This document shows positions 10,601-16,727 of a stretch of 31,648 nucleotides of DNA, in pieces. The notes beneath the pieces were generated by a model. The model was not told where the DNA came from and did not search any database. It was given only the letters and a program-made list of their open reading frames with translations. Each line of letters starts with the position of its first letter. Positions within the stretch are counted from its first letter, which is position 1. Origin of the DNA: Deltaproteobacteria bacterium (GTDB lineage: Bacteria > Desulfobacterota > Syntrophia > Syntrophales > UBA2210); NCBI GenBank assembly GCA_016935875.1, contig JAFGQD010000025.1:1-31648 (forward strand), read 5' to 3'. A program made the translations under genes and the position numbers.

Positions 10601-10778
10601 GGGTGAAAAAGATGTGATCTTTAATGTGCCATTACTGGACAAATTTACTAATAAGATGGAGGAGCTTGTCCCTGATTTTATTCAATATCGGGACGTTGTG
10701 AAGGTTTTCGATATGAGCGAAGAAAATCTAAGGATACTGGCAGACGTTGTACAGAGAAAGGTGATCTGCTATTATTGA
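7611..10778 (+). CDS. GAF, KaiC-like and PEP/pyruvate-binding (PPDK_N) multidomain protein
   Basis: No established function is recognised. The 1055 residues fall into four parts. Residues about 10-185 are a GAF sensor domain with the signature ISDEPLFLDRTG, followed by a short charged coil. Residues about 200-430 resemble a KaiC/RadA-like fold (STGHEFLDTIINGLRIGDNV), but where a Walker A loop is expected the sequence is QVDDLEDYRY. Residues about 480-855 are a PPDK/PEP-synthase N-terminal ATP-grasp domain, with IIRSSSLLEDSFGNAFAGKY around Arg589 and the closing VQCRPLQI. The tail has GPGRWGSTTPSLGVPVGFS and YGTHFFQDLVET, which I recall from uncharacterised PEP/pyruvate-binding proteins. The phosphohistidine and PEP/pyruvate TIM-barrel domains of PpsA and PPDK are absent, so it is not a complete PEP synthase. 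A GGGGG ribosome binding site precedes the ATG. The GAF domain is a near twin of that in the activator at 12905. A regulatory phosphotransfer or ATP-sensing role is inference. Confidence 0.85.
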   Translation: MSQKSTTVRGTKELSLLWEVSRILEQGNDVKKIGMPILRALDTFMGMSRGFITLLNRETGEIFIEAAHGLSKAQKERGKYKIGEGVVGKVVETGRPMIVPKISDEPLFLDRTGVRKNLPKKDISFICVPVRNQSEVIGTLSADRVFDESISLKEDLRLLTIIASMIAQAVRLLQQEEEDRQREVEEKDRLDRRASKSLHLVSTGHEFLDTIINGLRIGDNVVWQVDDLEDYRYVAGLFVERSLKEKKKLVYIRFADHAPLVNPGQKVVTYHLNPASGFETFSTEVYNIITKEGTGVNYVFDCLSNLLSEWSTDLMVGNFFVITCPYLFELDTVAYFAVIRGNHSFQTIARIRETTQVLLDLHNDQGTIYIHPLKVWKRYSPTMFLPHKKEGDEFVPIIDSVDAANLFSNMSKKRVEHGERSLDYWDRLFIEAEGLLEKPWESEKEEDMIDRICRIMITREPRMSILVKNNFSLEDLLRIRERLIGTGFLGGKTGGMLLARKILELDKNFDWPAILEEHDSFYIGSDVFYTYLVQNNWWKLRMEQKTQGGYFKAARILRNKMKNGTFPDEVREQFYRMLEYFGQSPIIIRSSSLLEDSFGNAFAGKYESIFLVNQGTPEERYAQFENAVRTIYASAMNEDALTYRKQRGLEKADEQMALLVQRVSGSHHKNYYFPDLAGVGISYNTFVWNKEMDPKAGMLRLVFGLGTRAVNRVEGDYARIVALDFPLLKPHAGMEDMRKFSQRDVDLLDIEQNGLKTKSVLTLSGEGLDIKMDRIGTRDHETDRKIRELGIKDQQAWVLTFDDFFSTTQFTKVMHRMLKKLETIYDYPVDIEFTMNFTDQDDFKINLVQCRPLQIQGEGKRVAFPKNVERDKILFQFEGNFLGGGIMESVDRIIYVDPAQYTQLSQQNKYEIARIVGRLNRQIENREDFHGMLLGPGRWGSTTPSLGVPVGFSEINNISVLGEIAYSDGNLMPELSYGTHFFQDLVETNIFYIAIFPGEKDVIFNVPLLDKFTNKMEELVPDFIQYRDVVKVFDMSEENLRILADVVQRKVICYY

Positions 10779-10802
10779 GCACTTAGAGGAGTTCGGGCGG
10801 GT

Positions 10803-10835
10803 CGGCCGAAAGATACCGATCTGTCTTTCGTGCCG
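10803..10835. terminator. Bulged hairpin after the GAF/PPDK_N gene
   Basis: Arms 10803-10813 and 10824-10835 pair over 11 base pairs with one bulged T at 10831 and a 10-base loop. It starts 25 bases after the stop at 10778, where the transcript should end before the opposing glnB gene. There is no T-tract on either side, so intrinsic termination is doubtful. Confidence 0.35.
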
Positions 10836-10933
10836 CATTACGGGAGTCCCCTCAATACGGCGTATGGCTGTGGAGATCCGAAACGTTACAGCTTATGCTC
10901 AGTATACTTATACGAGAACTATCGAACCCGACA

Positions 10934-10968
10934 CCCTGGATCATGTCACATATTGTCATAATCCAGGG
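10934..10968. terminator. Perfect 8-bp inverted repeat between convergent genes
   Basis: CCCTGGAT (10934-10941) and ATCCAGGG (10961-10968) are exact reverse complements around a 19-base loop. The loop holds two TGTCA copies one helical turn apart (10944 and 10954). It lies between the + strand gene ending at 10778 and glnB ending at 11004, so it could act as a bidirectional transcript end. No T-run follows on either strand; a protein-binding role is also possible. Confidence 0.35.
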
Positions 10969-11003
10969 ATATCGGTGAACTTCAGATTTCTTTAATTCCT
11001 TCT

Positions 11004-11342
11004 CTATCCGATTGCCGGGCCGCCCCGCTCGCCGGTTCCGATTCTGACCACCTCGTGAAGATCAAGGACAAAAATCTTTCCATCGCCCGGTTTGCCGGTG
11101 TGTGCACCTTTTTCAATGGCACCAATGGCGGGTTCAACAAACTCTTCGTTTACGGCAATCTCGATTTTTGTTTTTTTGAGGAGACCGATCTCCTGAATAC
11201 CCCGATACACTTCGGTGTACCCCTTTTGCCTTCCTCTCCCCAGAACATTAGAGACGGTAATCAAAGGGACTTCAACGTTTTCAAGTTCCTTTCTTACCTC
11301 ATCTAGCTTATGCGGTTGTATGATCGCAATGATATATTTCAT
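11004..11342 (-). CDS. glnB: PII nitrogen regulatory protein
   Basis: Small trimeric signal protein that reads 2-oxoglutarate and ATP/ADP and controls ammonium transport and nitrogen metabolism. The 112 residues match the family. Visible are the Walker-like GRGRQKGYTEVYRG segment before the T-loop tip, the B-loop TGKPGDGKIFVLDL, and the C-terminal RIGTGERGGPAIG. The residue aligned with the uridylylation site Tyr51 is Glu51 (GIQEIGLL), and the T-loop is one residue shorter than in E. coli GlnB. The position aligned with ATP-contacting Arg103 is Gly102. It starts 10 bases after amtB on the same strand, the usual amtB-PII operon. PII of this kind is expected to dock on AmtB and block it under ammonium excess, here without covalent uridylylation. 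Confidence 0.96.
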   Translation of the reverse strand: MKYIIAIIQPHKLDEVRKELENVEVPLITVSNVLGRGRQKGYTEVYRGIQEIGLLKKTKIEIAVNEEFVEPAIGAIEKGAHTGKPGDGKIFVLDLHEVVRIGTGERGGPAIG

Positions 11343-11352
11343 GTTTTTTCTC

Positions 11353-12579
11353 CTATTCTAAGATGGTGTATGCTGACTCGTGGTGCTGGGTCAGGTCAAG
11401 TCCTACCAGTTCATCTTCCCTATCGACCCTCATACCGAAGATGGCATCTACAACCTTATAGAGAATCCATGTCACGATGAGCGCATAAGCAATGCATGAA
11501 ACGAGGTAAAATCCCTGAATGAAAAAAAGTTTAACATTACCGAAAAGAAGGCCATTTGCTCCAGCTTCGTTTATAACCTTTTCAGCAAAGAGCCCTGTAG
11601 CGAGAGTGCCCCACATTCCCCCCACACCATGGACGCCAAAAACGTCAAATGCATCATCGTATCCAAATTTTGATTTTACTGCGGTTACCGCCATATAACA
11701 GATCATGCCGGCTATTATTCCGATTACGATTGACGAGAGCGGGCTGACAAATCCGCAGGCAGGTGTGATAGCAACCAGACCGGCGAGCGCGCCGGTGACA
11801 ATACCAAGCGTCGTAGGGGCTCCGAGCCGCTGCCATTCAATCAGTGCCCAGGTAAGGCCGGCCGCGGCTGTTGCCGTGTTGGTGGTGACAAAGGCGTTCG
11901 CTGCGAGGCCCCCTGCCCCCAATGCACTGCCCGCATTAAATCCGAACCACCCGAACCAGAGAAGCGCGCCTCCAAGAACCGTCAAAGTCAGATTGTGAGG
12001 TGCGAAACCATGGTTGTTGGTTCGTACCCTTTTCCCGATAAGAATTGCCATCAGGAGTGCAGAGACGCCGGAACTGACATGGACGACGATTCCCCCGGCG
12101 AAGTCGAGTGCCCCGAGATTACTCAGCCATCCACCTCCCCATACCCAGTGAGCGATCGGGTCATACACAAAGGTTGTCCATAGAAGCATCATTACTACAA
12201 AGGCGGAAAACTTGATTCTCTCCGCAAATGCGCCGACGATCAGGGCCGGTGTGATAATGGCAAACATGGCCTGGAATATCATAAATGCCAGATGCGGAAT
12301 CGTACCTGCATAACCGGCATTCGGTTCGAATCCAACCCCTCTCAGCCCCACCCACTCGAGACTCCCGATAATTCCATGCACATCCGGTCCAAAGGCGAGA
12401 GAATAACCGAAAAGGACCCATTGCAGACTCATGAGGCACATAATGAAGTAACACTGCATCAATACAGACAGCATATTCTTCCTTCGGGCCAACCCTCCGT
12501 AAAAAAGAGCAACACCCGGCGTCATGATGAAAACGAGAGCGGCACAGGCCATTACCCATGCGGTATCACCAGTATTCAT
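11353..12579 (-). CDS. amtB: Ammonium transporter
   Basis: Inner-membrane ammonium channel of the Amt/MEP/Rh family. It has 408 residues and about 11 hydrophobic spans. Pore residues are present: the twin histidines His167 (GGIVVHVSSG) and His317 (VFGVHGVGG), the Phe gate region (IFQAMFAIITPALI and WFGWFGFNAGSA), and the family acidic residue Asp159. The N-terminus begins directly with the first membrane span (ACAALVFIMTPGVALFYGG), with little room for the cleaved signal peptide of E. coli AmtB. A strong GGAGG ribosome binding site (plus-strand 12587-12591) supports the ATG at 12579. A candidate sigma-54 promoter lies about 50 bases upstream. glnB follows 10 bases downstream, and PII is the expected regulator of the channel. 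Confidence 0.97.
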   Translation of the reverse strand: MNTGDTAWVMACAALVFIMTPGVALFYGGLARRKNMLSVLMQCYFIMCLMSLQWVLFGYSLAFGPDVHGIIGSLEWVGLRGVGFEPNAGYAGTIPHLAFMIFQAMFAIITPALIVGAFAERIKFSAFVVMMLLWTTFVYDPIAHWVWGGGWLSNLGALDFAGGIVVHVSSGVSALLMAILIGKRVRTNNHGFAPHNLTLTVLGGALLWFGWFGFNAGSALGAGGLAANAFVTTNTATAAAGLTWALIEWQRLGAPTTLGIVTGALAGLVAITPACGFVSPLSSIVIGIIAGMICYMAVTAVKSKFGYDDAFDVFGVHGVGGMWGTLATGLFAEKVINEAGANGLLFGNVKLFFIQGFYLVSCIAYALIVTWILYKVVDAIFGMRVDREDELVGLDLTQHHESAYTILE

Positions 12580-12625
12580 TGTTAGACCTCCAATAATTTT
12601 TGATAATTCCTACGCCCCAGTACCT

Positions 12626-12641
12626 ATCAATATCCGTGCCT
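12626..12641 (-). promoter_or_regulatory. Candidate sigma-54 promoter of amtB-glnB
   Basis: Read on the - strand the site is AGGCACGGATATTGAT, matching 14 of 16 positions of TGGCACGRNNNTTGCW. GG is ten bases from the -12 dinucleotide, but that dinucleotide is GA instead of GC. Predicted transcription starts about 12 bases beyond, leaving a leader of roughly 35 bases before amtB. The adjacent sigma-54 activator gene fits this. Confidence 0.55.
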
Positions 12642-12644
12642 ATT

Positions 12645-12660
12645 TATGAAAATATTCATA
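12645..12660. repeat. TATGAA-N4-TTCATA dyad upstream of amtB promoter
   Basis: Perfect 6-base arms separated by AATA, lying immediately upstream of the -24 element on the amtB side. It is too close for a classical sigma-54 enhancer, so it could be an operator for another regulator or a chance AT-rich palindrome. Confidence 0.3.
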
Positions 12661-12758
12661 GCTATTTGATATTCAAGTGTAAATCTATAATTATTGTTTT
12701 ATGGTCCTTAAAAATAAAGCTACATTGGCGTAATTAACATTGGATAAAATAACAATCA

Positions 12759-12766
12759 TGTAGTAT
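12759..12766 (+). repeat. TGTAGTAT octamer shared with glnA upstream region
   Basis: The octamer recurs exactly at 14499-14506. A CTACA half (12720-12724) also lies upstream here, while before glnA CTACA and TGTAG flank a 4-base spacer. It is a candidate half-site for the NifA-like activator, proposed only because it sits beside both sigma-54 promoters. Confidence 0.25.
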
Positions 12767-12904
12767 TGTCCCGTTAAAGTGATAGTCGGAATCAGGGCAA
12801 CTATAGAATGTGATTGAACACCAAAGGTGATTATCATTTGATTGCTGCAGCCCTGTTAATCGGCTAAAAGGCAGGCAGGTACAGGAAATACGAGGGGAAC
12901 AAGG

Positions 12905-14467
12905 ATGGAGCAAACGAAAAAGAATACAGCAACCCGGAAGAGCAGGGAAATGAGTGAACTTTCCCTGCTCTACGAAGTAAGCCAGGCCCTTGGTCGGAGC
13001 CTGGAAATTCGAGAAGTGACAGGACCCGTATTAAATGCATTGGCGGAGAAAATGGGTATGACACGGGGCACACTGACACTCCTCAATAGAAACAGTGGCG
13101 AGATGTATATAGAGATAGCCCATGGATTATCCGAGATACAGAAAAAGAAGGGACGCTATCAGATAGGCGAAGGAGTTACCGGCAAGGTAGTGGAGACCGG
13201 GCAACCGGCAATCGTTCCCCACATCTCCGATGAGCCTCTTTTTCTGGACAGGACGGGCTCACGAAAAGATCTTCACAAGACGGATATTTCTTACATCTGC
13301 GTCCCCATAAAAATCGGGACGGAGGTCATCGGGGCCCTCAGCGCCGACAGGCTCTTTGACGAAACCATATCCCTAAAAGAGGATGTACGACTCCTTTCGA
13401 TTATCGCATCCATGGTAGCCCAGGCAGTTCGGCTTCGCCAGGAGACACAGGAAGAACGTGAACTGCTGATTCAGGAAAACCTGCGCCTGCAGAGCGAATT
13501 GAAAGAAAAGTTTCGACCCTCGAATATCATAGGCAATTCCAAGGGAATACGGGAGGTATATCAGCTCATTGCCCAGGTATCCAAGAGCACCGCCACCGCA
13601 TTAATCAGAGGCGAGAGCGGTACGGGCAAGGAACTTATTGCGAATGCTATTCATTTTAACAGTCTGAGGGCAAGTAAACCCCTTGTCAAGGTCAACTGTG
13701 CCGCACTCCCCGAAACGGTCCTCGAAAGCGAACTCTTCGGTCATGAAAAGGGAGCTTTTACGGGAGCCACCTCCATGAGAAAGGGGCGCTTCGAACTGTC
13801 TCATGGGGGGACCATATTTCTCGACGAGGTGGGAGATCTTCCCCCAATGGTTCAGATACGGCTTTTGAGGGTCCTCCAGGAACGCGAATTTGAGCGGGTG
13901 GGCGGAACCCAGACGATGAAAATCGATGTGCGAGTGATTGCAGCGACAAACAGGAATCTGGAAACATTGATGGAAAAGGGGAATTTCAGGCAGGATCTCT
14001 ACTATCGGCTCAATGTTTTCCCCATCTATGTGCCCCCTCTCAGAGAACGGAAATCGGACATTCTGCTTCTCACCGACTTCTTTGTGGAACGGTACGCCCG
14101 GGCAAATAATAAGAGGATTCAGCGAATCTGTACCCATGCCATAGATATGCTTATGAGTTATCACTGGCCGGGTAATGTCAGGGAATTGGAAAACAGTATT
14201 GAGCGGGCAGTCCTTCTCAGCAATGAGGGCGTGATCTATGGATATCATCTTCCCCCCACGCTGCAGACCTCTGCATATTCGGGAACGATTCCCTATGGAA
14301 CGCTCCAGGGCGAGGTTGACCGATATGAGCGCGATCTCATAATGGATGCCCTGAAGACCTCAAGGGGAAACATGTCAAGGGCTGCGAAAATTCTCGGTAC
14401 CACAGAAAGAATCATCGGATTGCGGGCCCAGAAATACGATATAGACTCTAAGCGCTTTCGTACATAA
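12905..14467 (+). CDS. NifA-type sigma-54 transcriptional activator with GAF domain
   Basis: Bacterial enhancer-binding protein that uses ATP hydrolysis to open sigma-54 promoters. The 520 residues show a GAF sensor (about 15-180), a coiled linker (TQEERELLIQENLRLQ), the AAA+ domain, and a C-terminal Fis-type helix-turn-helix (MSRAAKILGTTERIIGL). The AAA+ domain has Walker A GESGTGKE (Lys242), the sigma-54 loop GAFTGA at 283-288, Walker B GGTIFLDEVGDL and the arginine-rich LNVFPIYVPPLRER segment. The order matches NifA, without the Cys-rich interdomain linker of some NifA proteins. The ATG has GAGGGG about eight bases upstream. In Azotobacter NifA the GAF domain binds 2-oxoglutarate; the same here would be inference. 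Likely targets are the sigma-54 sites before glnA and amtB. No nif genes are in the window, so nitrogen fixation cannot be inferred. Confidence 0.93.
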   Translation: MEQTKKNTATRKSREMSELSLLYEVSQALGRSLEIREVTGPVLNALAEKMGMTRGTLTLLNRNSGEMYIEIAHGLSEIQKKKGRYQIGEGVTGKVVETGQPAIVPHISDEPLFLDRTGSRKDLHKTDISYICVPIKIGTEVIGALSADRLFDETISLKEDVRLLSIIASMVAQAVRLRQETQEERELLIQENLRLQSELKEKFRPSNIIGNSKGIREVYQLIAQVSKSTATALIRGESGTGKELIANAIHFNSLRASKPLVKVNCAALPETVLESELFGHEKGAFTGATSMRKGRFELSHGGTIFLDEVGDLPPMVQIRLLRVLQEREFERVGGTQTMKIDVRVIAATNRNLETLMEKGNFRQDLYYRLNVFPIYVPPLRERKSDILLLTDFFVERYARANNKRIQRICTHAIDMLMSYHWPGNVRELENSIERAVLLSNEGVIYGYHLPPTLQTSAYSGTIPYGTLQGEVDRYERDLIMDALKTSRGNMSRAAKILGTTERIIGLRAQKYDIDSKRFRT

Positions 14468-14489
14468 AAGTCATTACCGAAGTATAATC

Positions 14490-14503
14490 CTACATAATTG
14501 TAG
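14490..14503. promoter_or_regulatory. CTACA-N4-TGTAG dyad upstream of glnA
   Basis: Perfect 5-base arms around TAAT, about 110 bases upstream of the sigma-54 promoter at 14602, a typical distance for an enhancer. It shares TGTAGTAT with the amtB upstream region. It is not the classical NifA site TGT-N10-ACA nor a good NtrC site, so the assignment is speculative. Confidence 0.3.
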
Positions 14504-14601
14504 TATGCCCAGGTTATTCTCTTCAAAATTATAGCCTGAGATATCATAATAATACTAATTATATCAGTCAGATATCCAGCAAGATCCCTACTTGTTGCCT
14601 T

Positions 14602-14617
14602 TGGCACCAAAGTTGCT
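14602..14617 (+). promoter_or_regulatory. Sigma-54 promoter of glnA
   Basis: TGGCAC-N5-TTGCT is a complete match to the -24/-12 core TGGCAC-N5-TTGCW, with GG and GC ten bases apart. Transcription should start near 14628, about 20 bases before the ATG at 14648. The -24 box sits inside a CTTTGG-CA-CCAAAG dyad (14599-14612), which could let a repressor or activator overlap the promoter. The neighbouring NifA-type gene is the obvious activator candidate. Confidence 0.88.
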
Positions 14618-14647
14618 TTTATATAGAGAAAAACAGGAGAAGGCACG

Positions 14648-15982
14648 ATGGCAAAACAAGACAAAGAATATGTTTTGAAACAGGTGAGAGAGAACAATGT
14701 CAAGTTTATCCGCCTGTGGTTTACTGATGTGCTCGGTTTTCTAAAGAGCTTTACAATCATGCCCCGTGAACTTGAAGGTGCCTTTGAGGAAGGTATGGGG
14801 TTCGACGGATCCTCAATCGAGGGATTCGCCAGGATCGAGGAAAGTGACATGCTGGCAAAACCGGATCCGAGCACTTTTGTAATCATCCCATGGCGTGAAA
14901 GCGATGGTATGAATGTGGCGAGAATGTTCTGTGATGTTCTGAATCCTGACGGAAGTCCTTATGCGGGGGATCCCCGCTATGCTCTCAAGAGAAATCTGAA
15001 AAAGGCCGCCGATATGGGGTATATCCTGAATGTGGGGCCCGAGCTTGAGTATTTTTATTTCAAAGATGCGTCTAATAACCCTCAGACCCTTGATCATGGC
15101 GGGTATTTTGACCTGACGCCACTGGACGTTGCCAGCGATCTGAGAAAGGACACTATTCTGGCCTTAGAACGCATGGGCATCAAGGTCGAGTATTCTCACC
15201 ACGAAGTGGCACCGAGTCAGCACGAGATAGATCTGCAGTACAATGAAGCCCTTGCCATGGCCGACGCGGCCATGACCTACCGCCTTACTGTCAAGGAAGT
15301 CGCAATGAAACACGGTGTGTACGCCACCTTTATGCCGAAGCCGCTCTTCGGTCAAAACGGCAGCGGAATGCACGTACATCAGTCGCTTTTTAAAGGGAGC
15401 GAAAATGCCTTCTTTGATGAGTCCGACAAATTTTTTCTCTCCGATATCGGAAAGAAATACATCGCAGGTCTTTTAAGACATTCCCGTGAGTTAAGTGCCA
15501 TAGTTGCTCAGTGGGTTAATTCCTATAAACGGCTCGTCCCCGGCTATGAGGCACCCGTGTATATCTCGTGGGCGAGAAGAAACCGTTCGGCTCTGATCCG
15601 TGTTCCCATGTACAAACCGGGCAAATCACTGGCAACAAGAATGGAATTCCGTTGTCCCGATCCCGCCTGCAATCCATATCTTGCCTTTTCCGTCATGCTC
15701 GCGGCGGGACTGAAGGGTATTGTGGAAGGATATGAACTGCCCGACCCAATTGAAGAGGACATTTTTGAGATGTCTGCAAAAGAGCGTGAGGCACGAGGTA
15801 TCGAATCCCTGCCGGGAAGTCTTGGACAGGCGATACATTGGACGGAGAGAAGTGAAGTGGTGAGAGAGGCCCTGGGAGATCACATCTTCAACAAATTTAT
15901 TGAAAATAAGAAGCTTGAGTGGGATCAATACCGCATGCACGTGAGCAATTACGAGTTGGGCAAGTATTTGCCTATCCTTTGA
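14648..15982 (+). CDS. glnA: Glutamine synthetase type I
   Basis: Forms glutamine from glutamate, ammonia and ATP as a cytoplasmic dodecamer. The 444 residues and sequence style fit the shorter GSI-alpha group (MGFDGSSIEGFARIEESDML; VGPELEYFYF; the ATP-site region FMPKPLFGQNGSGMHVHQSL; the substrate loop NSYKRLVPGYEAPVYISW). In adenylylated GSI-beta enzymes Tyr397 lies in NLYDLPPEE; here the aligned segment is DIFEMSAKE with Phe373, so adenylylation control should be absent. The ATG has AGGAGA eight bases upstream and follows a sigma-54 promoter. An amidotransferase gene starts 3 bases after the stop, so glnA appears to lead a glutamine/glutamate operon. Confidence 0.98.
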   Translation: MAKQDKEYVLKQVRENNVKFIRLWFTDVLGFLKSFTIMPRELEGAFEEGMGFDGSSIEGFARIEESDMLAKPDPSTFVIIPWRESDGMNVARMFCDVLNPDGSPYAGDPRYALKRNLKKAADMGYILNVGPELEYFYFKDASNNPQTLDHGGYFDLTPLDVASDLRKDTILALERMGIKVEYSHHEVAPSQHEIDLQYNEALAMADAAMTYRLTVKEVAMKHGVYATFMPKPLFGQNGSGMHVHQSLFKGSENAFFDESDKFFLSDIGKKYIAGLLRHSRELSAIVAQWVNSYKRLVPGYEAPVYISWARRNRSALIRVPMYKPGKSLATRMEFRCPDPACNPYLAFSVMLAAGLKGIVEGYELPDPIEEDIFEMSAKEREARGIESLPGSLGQAIHWTERSEVVREALGDHIFNKFIENKKLEWDQYRMHVSNYELGKYLPIL

Positions 15983-15984
15983 TT

Positions 15985-16710
15985 GTGGTGAAAAAGACAC
16001 TCATTATCACCCATATCAACTCTGAGGGGCCTGGTACCCTGGGAGATTTTCTTATATCTCAGAATATCAATGTAGAGAGGGTGAATTTCTCTCAAGGAGA
16101 AGTCCTTCCGAAAGACCCCTTGGAGTATGACGCCATTATTACCATGGGCGGACCCATGAGTGTCCATGATGAGGACAGATATCCCTTTTTGAGCGAGGAG
16201 ATCGGGTTTTTACGAAAAGCAATCGAGGGTGATGTTCCCCTCCTCGGGATATGTCTCGGAGCACAGCTGATCGCGCGGGCATGTGATGCGTGGGTTGGAA
16301 AGGCGAACAAACAAGAGCTGGGCTGGAAAGACGTCTTTATTACCGAGGATGGGAAGAAAGACATGCTCTTTCAGGGAATCTCGGATGTGATGCGTGTCTT
16401 TCAGTGGCATGAAGACACCTTTGATATTCCTCAGGGGTCTACATTCCTCGCGACGGGGTGGGACTGCGAAAATCAGGCCTTTCGATATCGCAATGCCTTC
16501 GCCCTTCAATTCCATGTTGAAGTAACGAGGGAAATGCTGTGTCAATGGTTCGAGGGGAGTCCCGAACTCGGCACAATATTACAAGGTTATGAAGAGATCG
16601 AGACTGATTTGATAACCCGTGCCAAGACACTCTATTCGAACTTTATGTGGCTTTCCGATATCAGAAAAAGTGCCTGGGCAGGACATGACGAGCATGGTCG
16701 GAAGGGATAA
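15985..16710 (+). CDS. Orphan class I glutamine amidotransferase domain protein
   Basis: Single-domain class I amidotransferase of 241 residues, resembling the GATase half of GuaA or stand-alone GuaA-like proteins. The triad is complete: Cys90 in GICLGAQ, His177 and Glu179 in LQFHVEV; the oxyanion strand is MGGPMSV. No synthetase domain is attached and the acceptor is unknown. The start is chosen as GTG 15985 (or 15988) directly after the glnA stop; a longer reading from 15919 would overlap glnA by over 60 bases and adds a tail unlike the family. No ribosome binding site is evident, so translation is probably coupled to glnA. The position between glnA and the glutamate synthase genes suggests a role in glutamine handling, perhaps hydrolysis of glutamine or a gamma-glutamyl compound. 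That role is inference. Confidence 0.88.
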   Translation: MVKKTLIITHINSEGPGTLGDFLISQNINVERVNFSQGEVLPKDPLEYDAIITMGGPMSVHDEDRYPFLSEEIGFLRKAIEGDVPLLGICLGAQLIARACDAWVGKANKQELGWKDVFITEDGKKDMLFQGISDVMRVFQWHEDTFDIPQGSTFLATGWDCENQAFRYRNAFALQFHVEVTREMLCQWFEGSPELGTILQGYEEIETDLITRAKTLYSNFMWLSDIRKSAWAGHDEHGRKG

Positions 16711-16727
16711 ATTGGTGGAGGGACAGT

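Larger units (their letters stand above)
12580..12904. other. Divergent intergenic region amtB / NifA-like gene
   Basis: This AT-rich 325-base gap separates two divergent genes. It holds the amtB ribosome binding site, a candidate sigma-54 promoter facing amtB (12626-12641), a TATGAA-N4-TTCATA dyad beside it (12645-12660), a TGTAGTAT octamer (12759-12766) also present before glnA, and a CACC-AAA-GGTG mini-dyad near 12820. No convincing promoter was found for the activator gene at 12905, and no ORF worth calling. Confidence 0.6.

Noticed and set aside
7611..10778. Calling the gene ppsA or ppdK
   Set aside because: Only the N-terminal ATP-grasp domain is present; the phosphohistidine and PEP/pyruvate domains are missing.
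12580..12904. Classical NifA enhancer TGT-N10-ACA or NtrC site
   Set aside because: Each TGT in the gap was checked and none has ACA at the right distance; CACC-AAA-GGTG near 12820 is too short-spaced for NtrC.
15919..15984. Earlier start of the orphan amidotransferase at 15919
   Set aside because: It would overlap the glnA C-terminus by 64 bases and the added residues do not resemble the family; GTG 15985 fits better.
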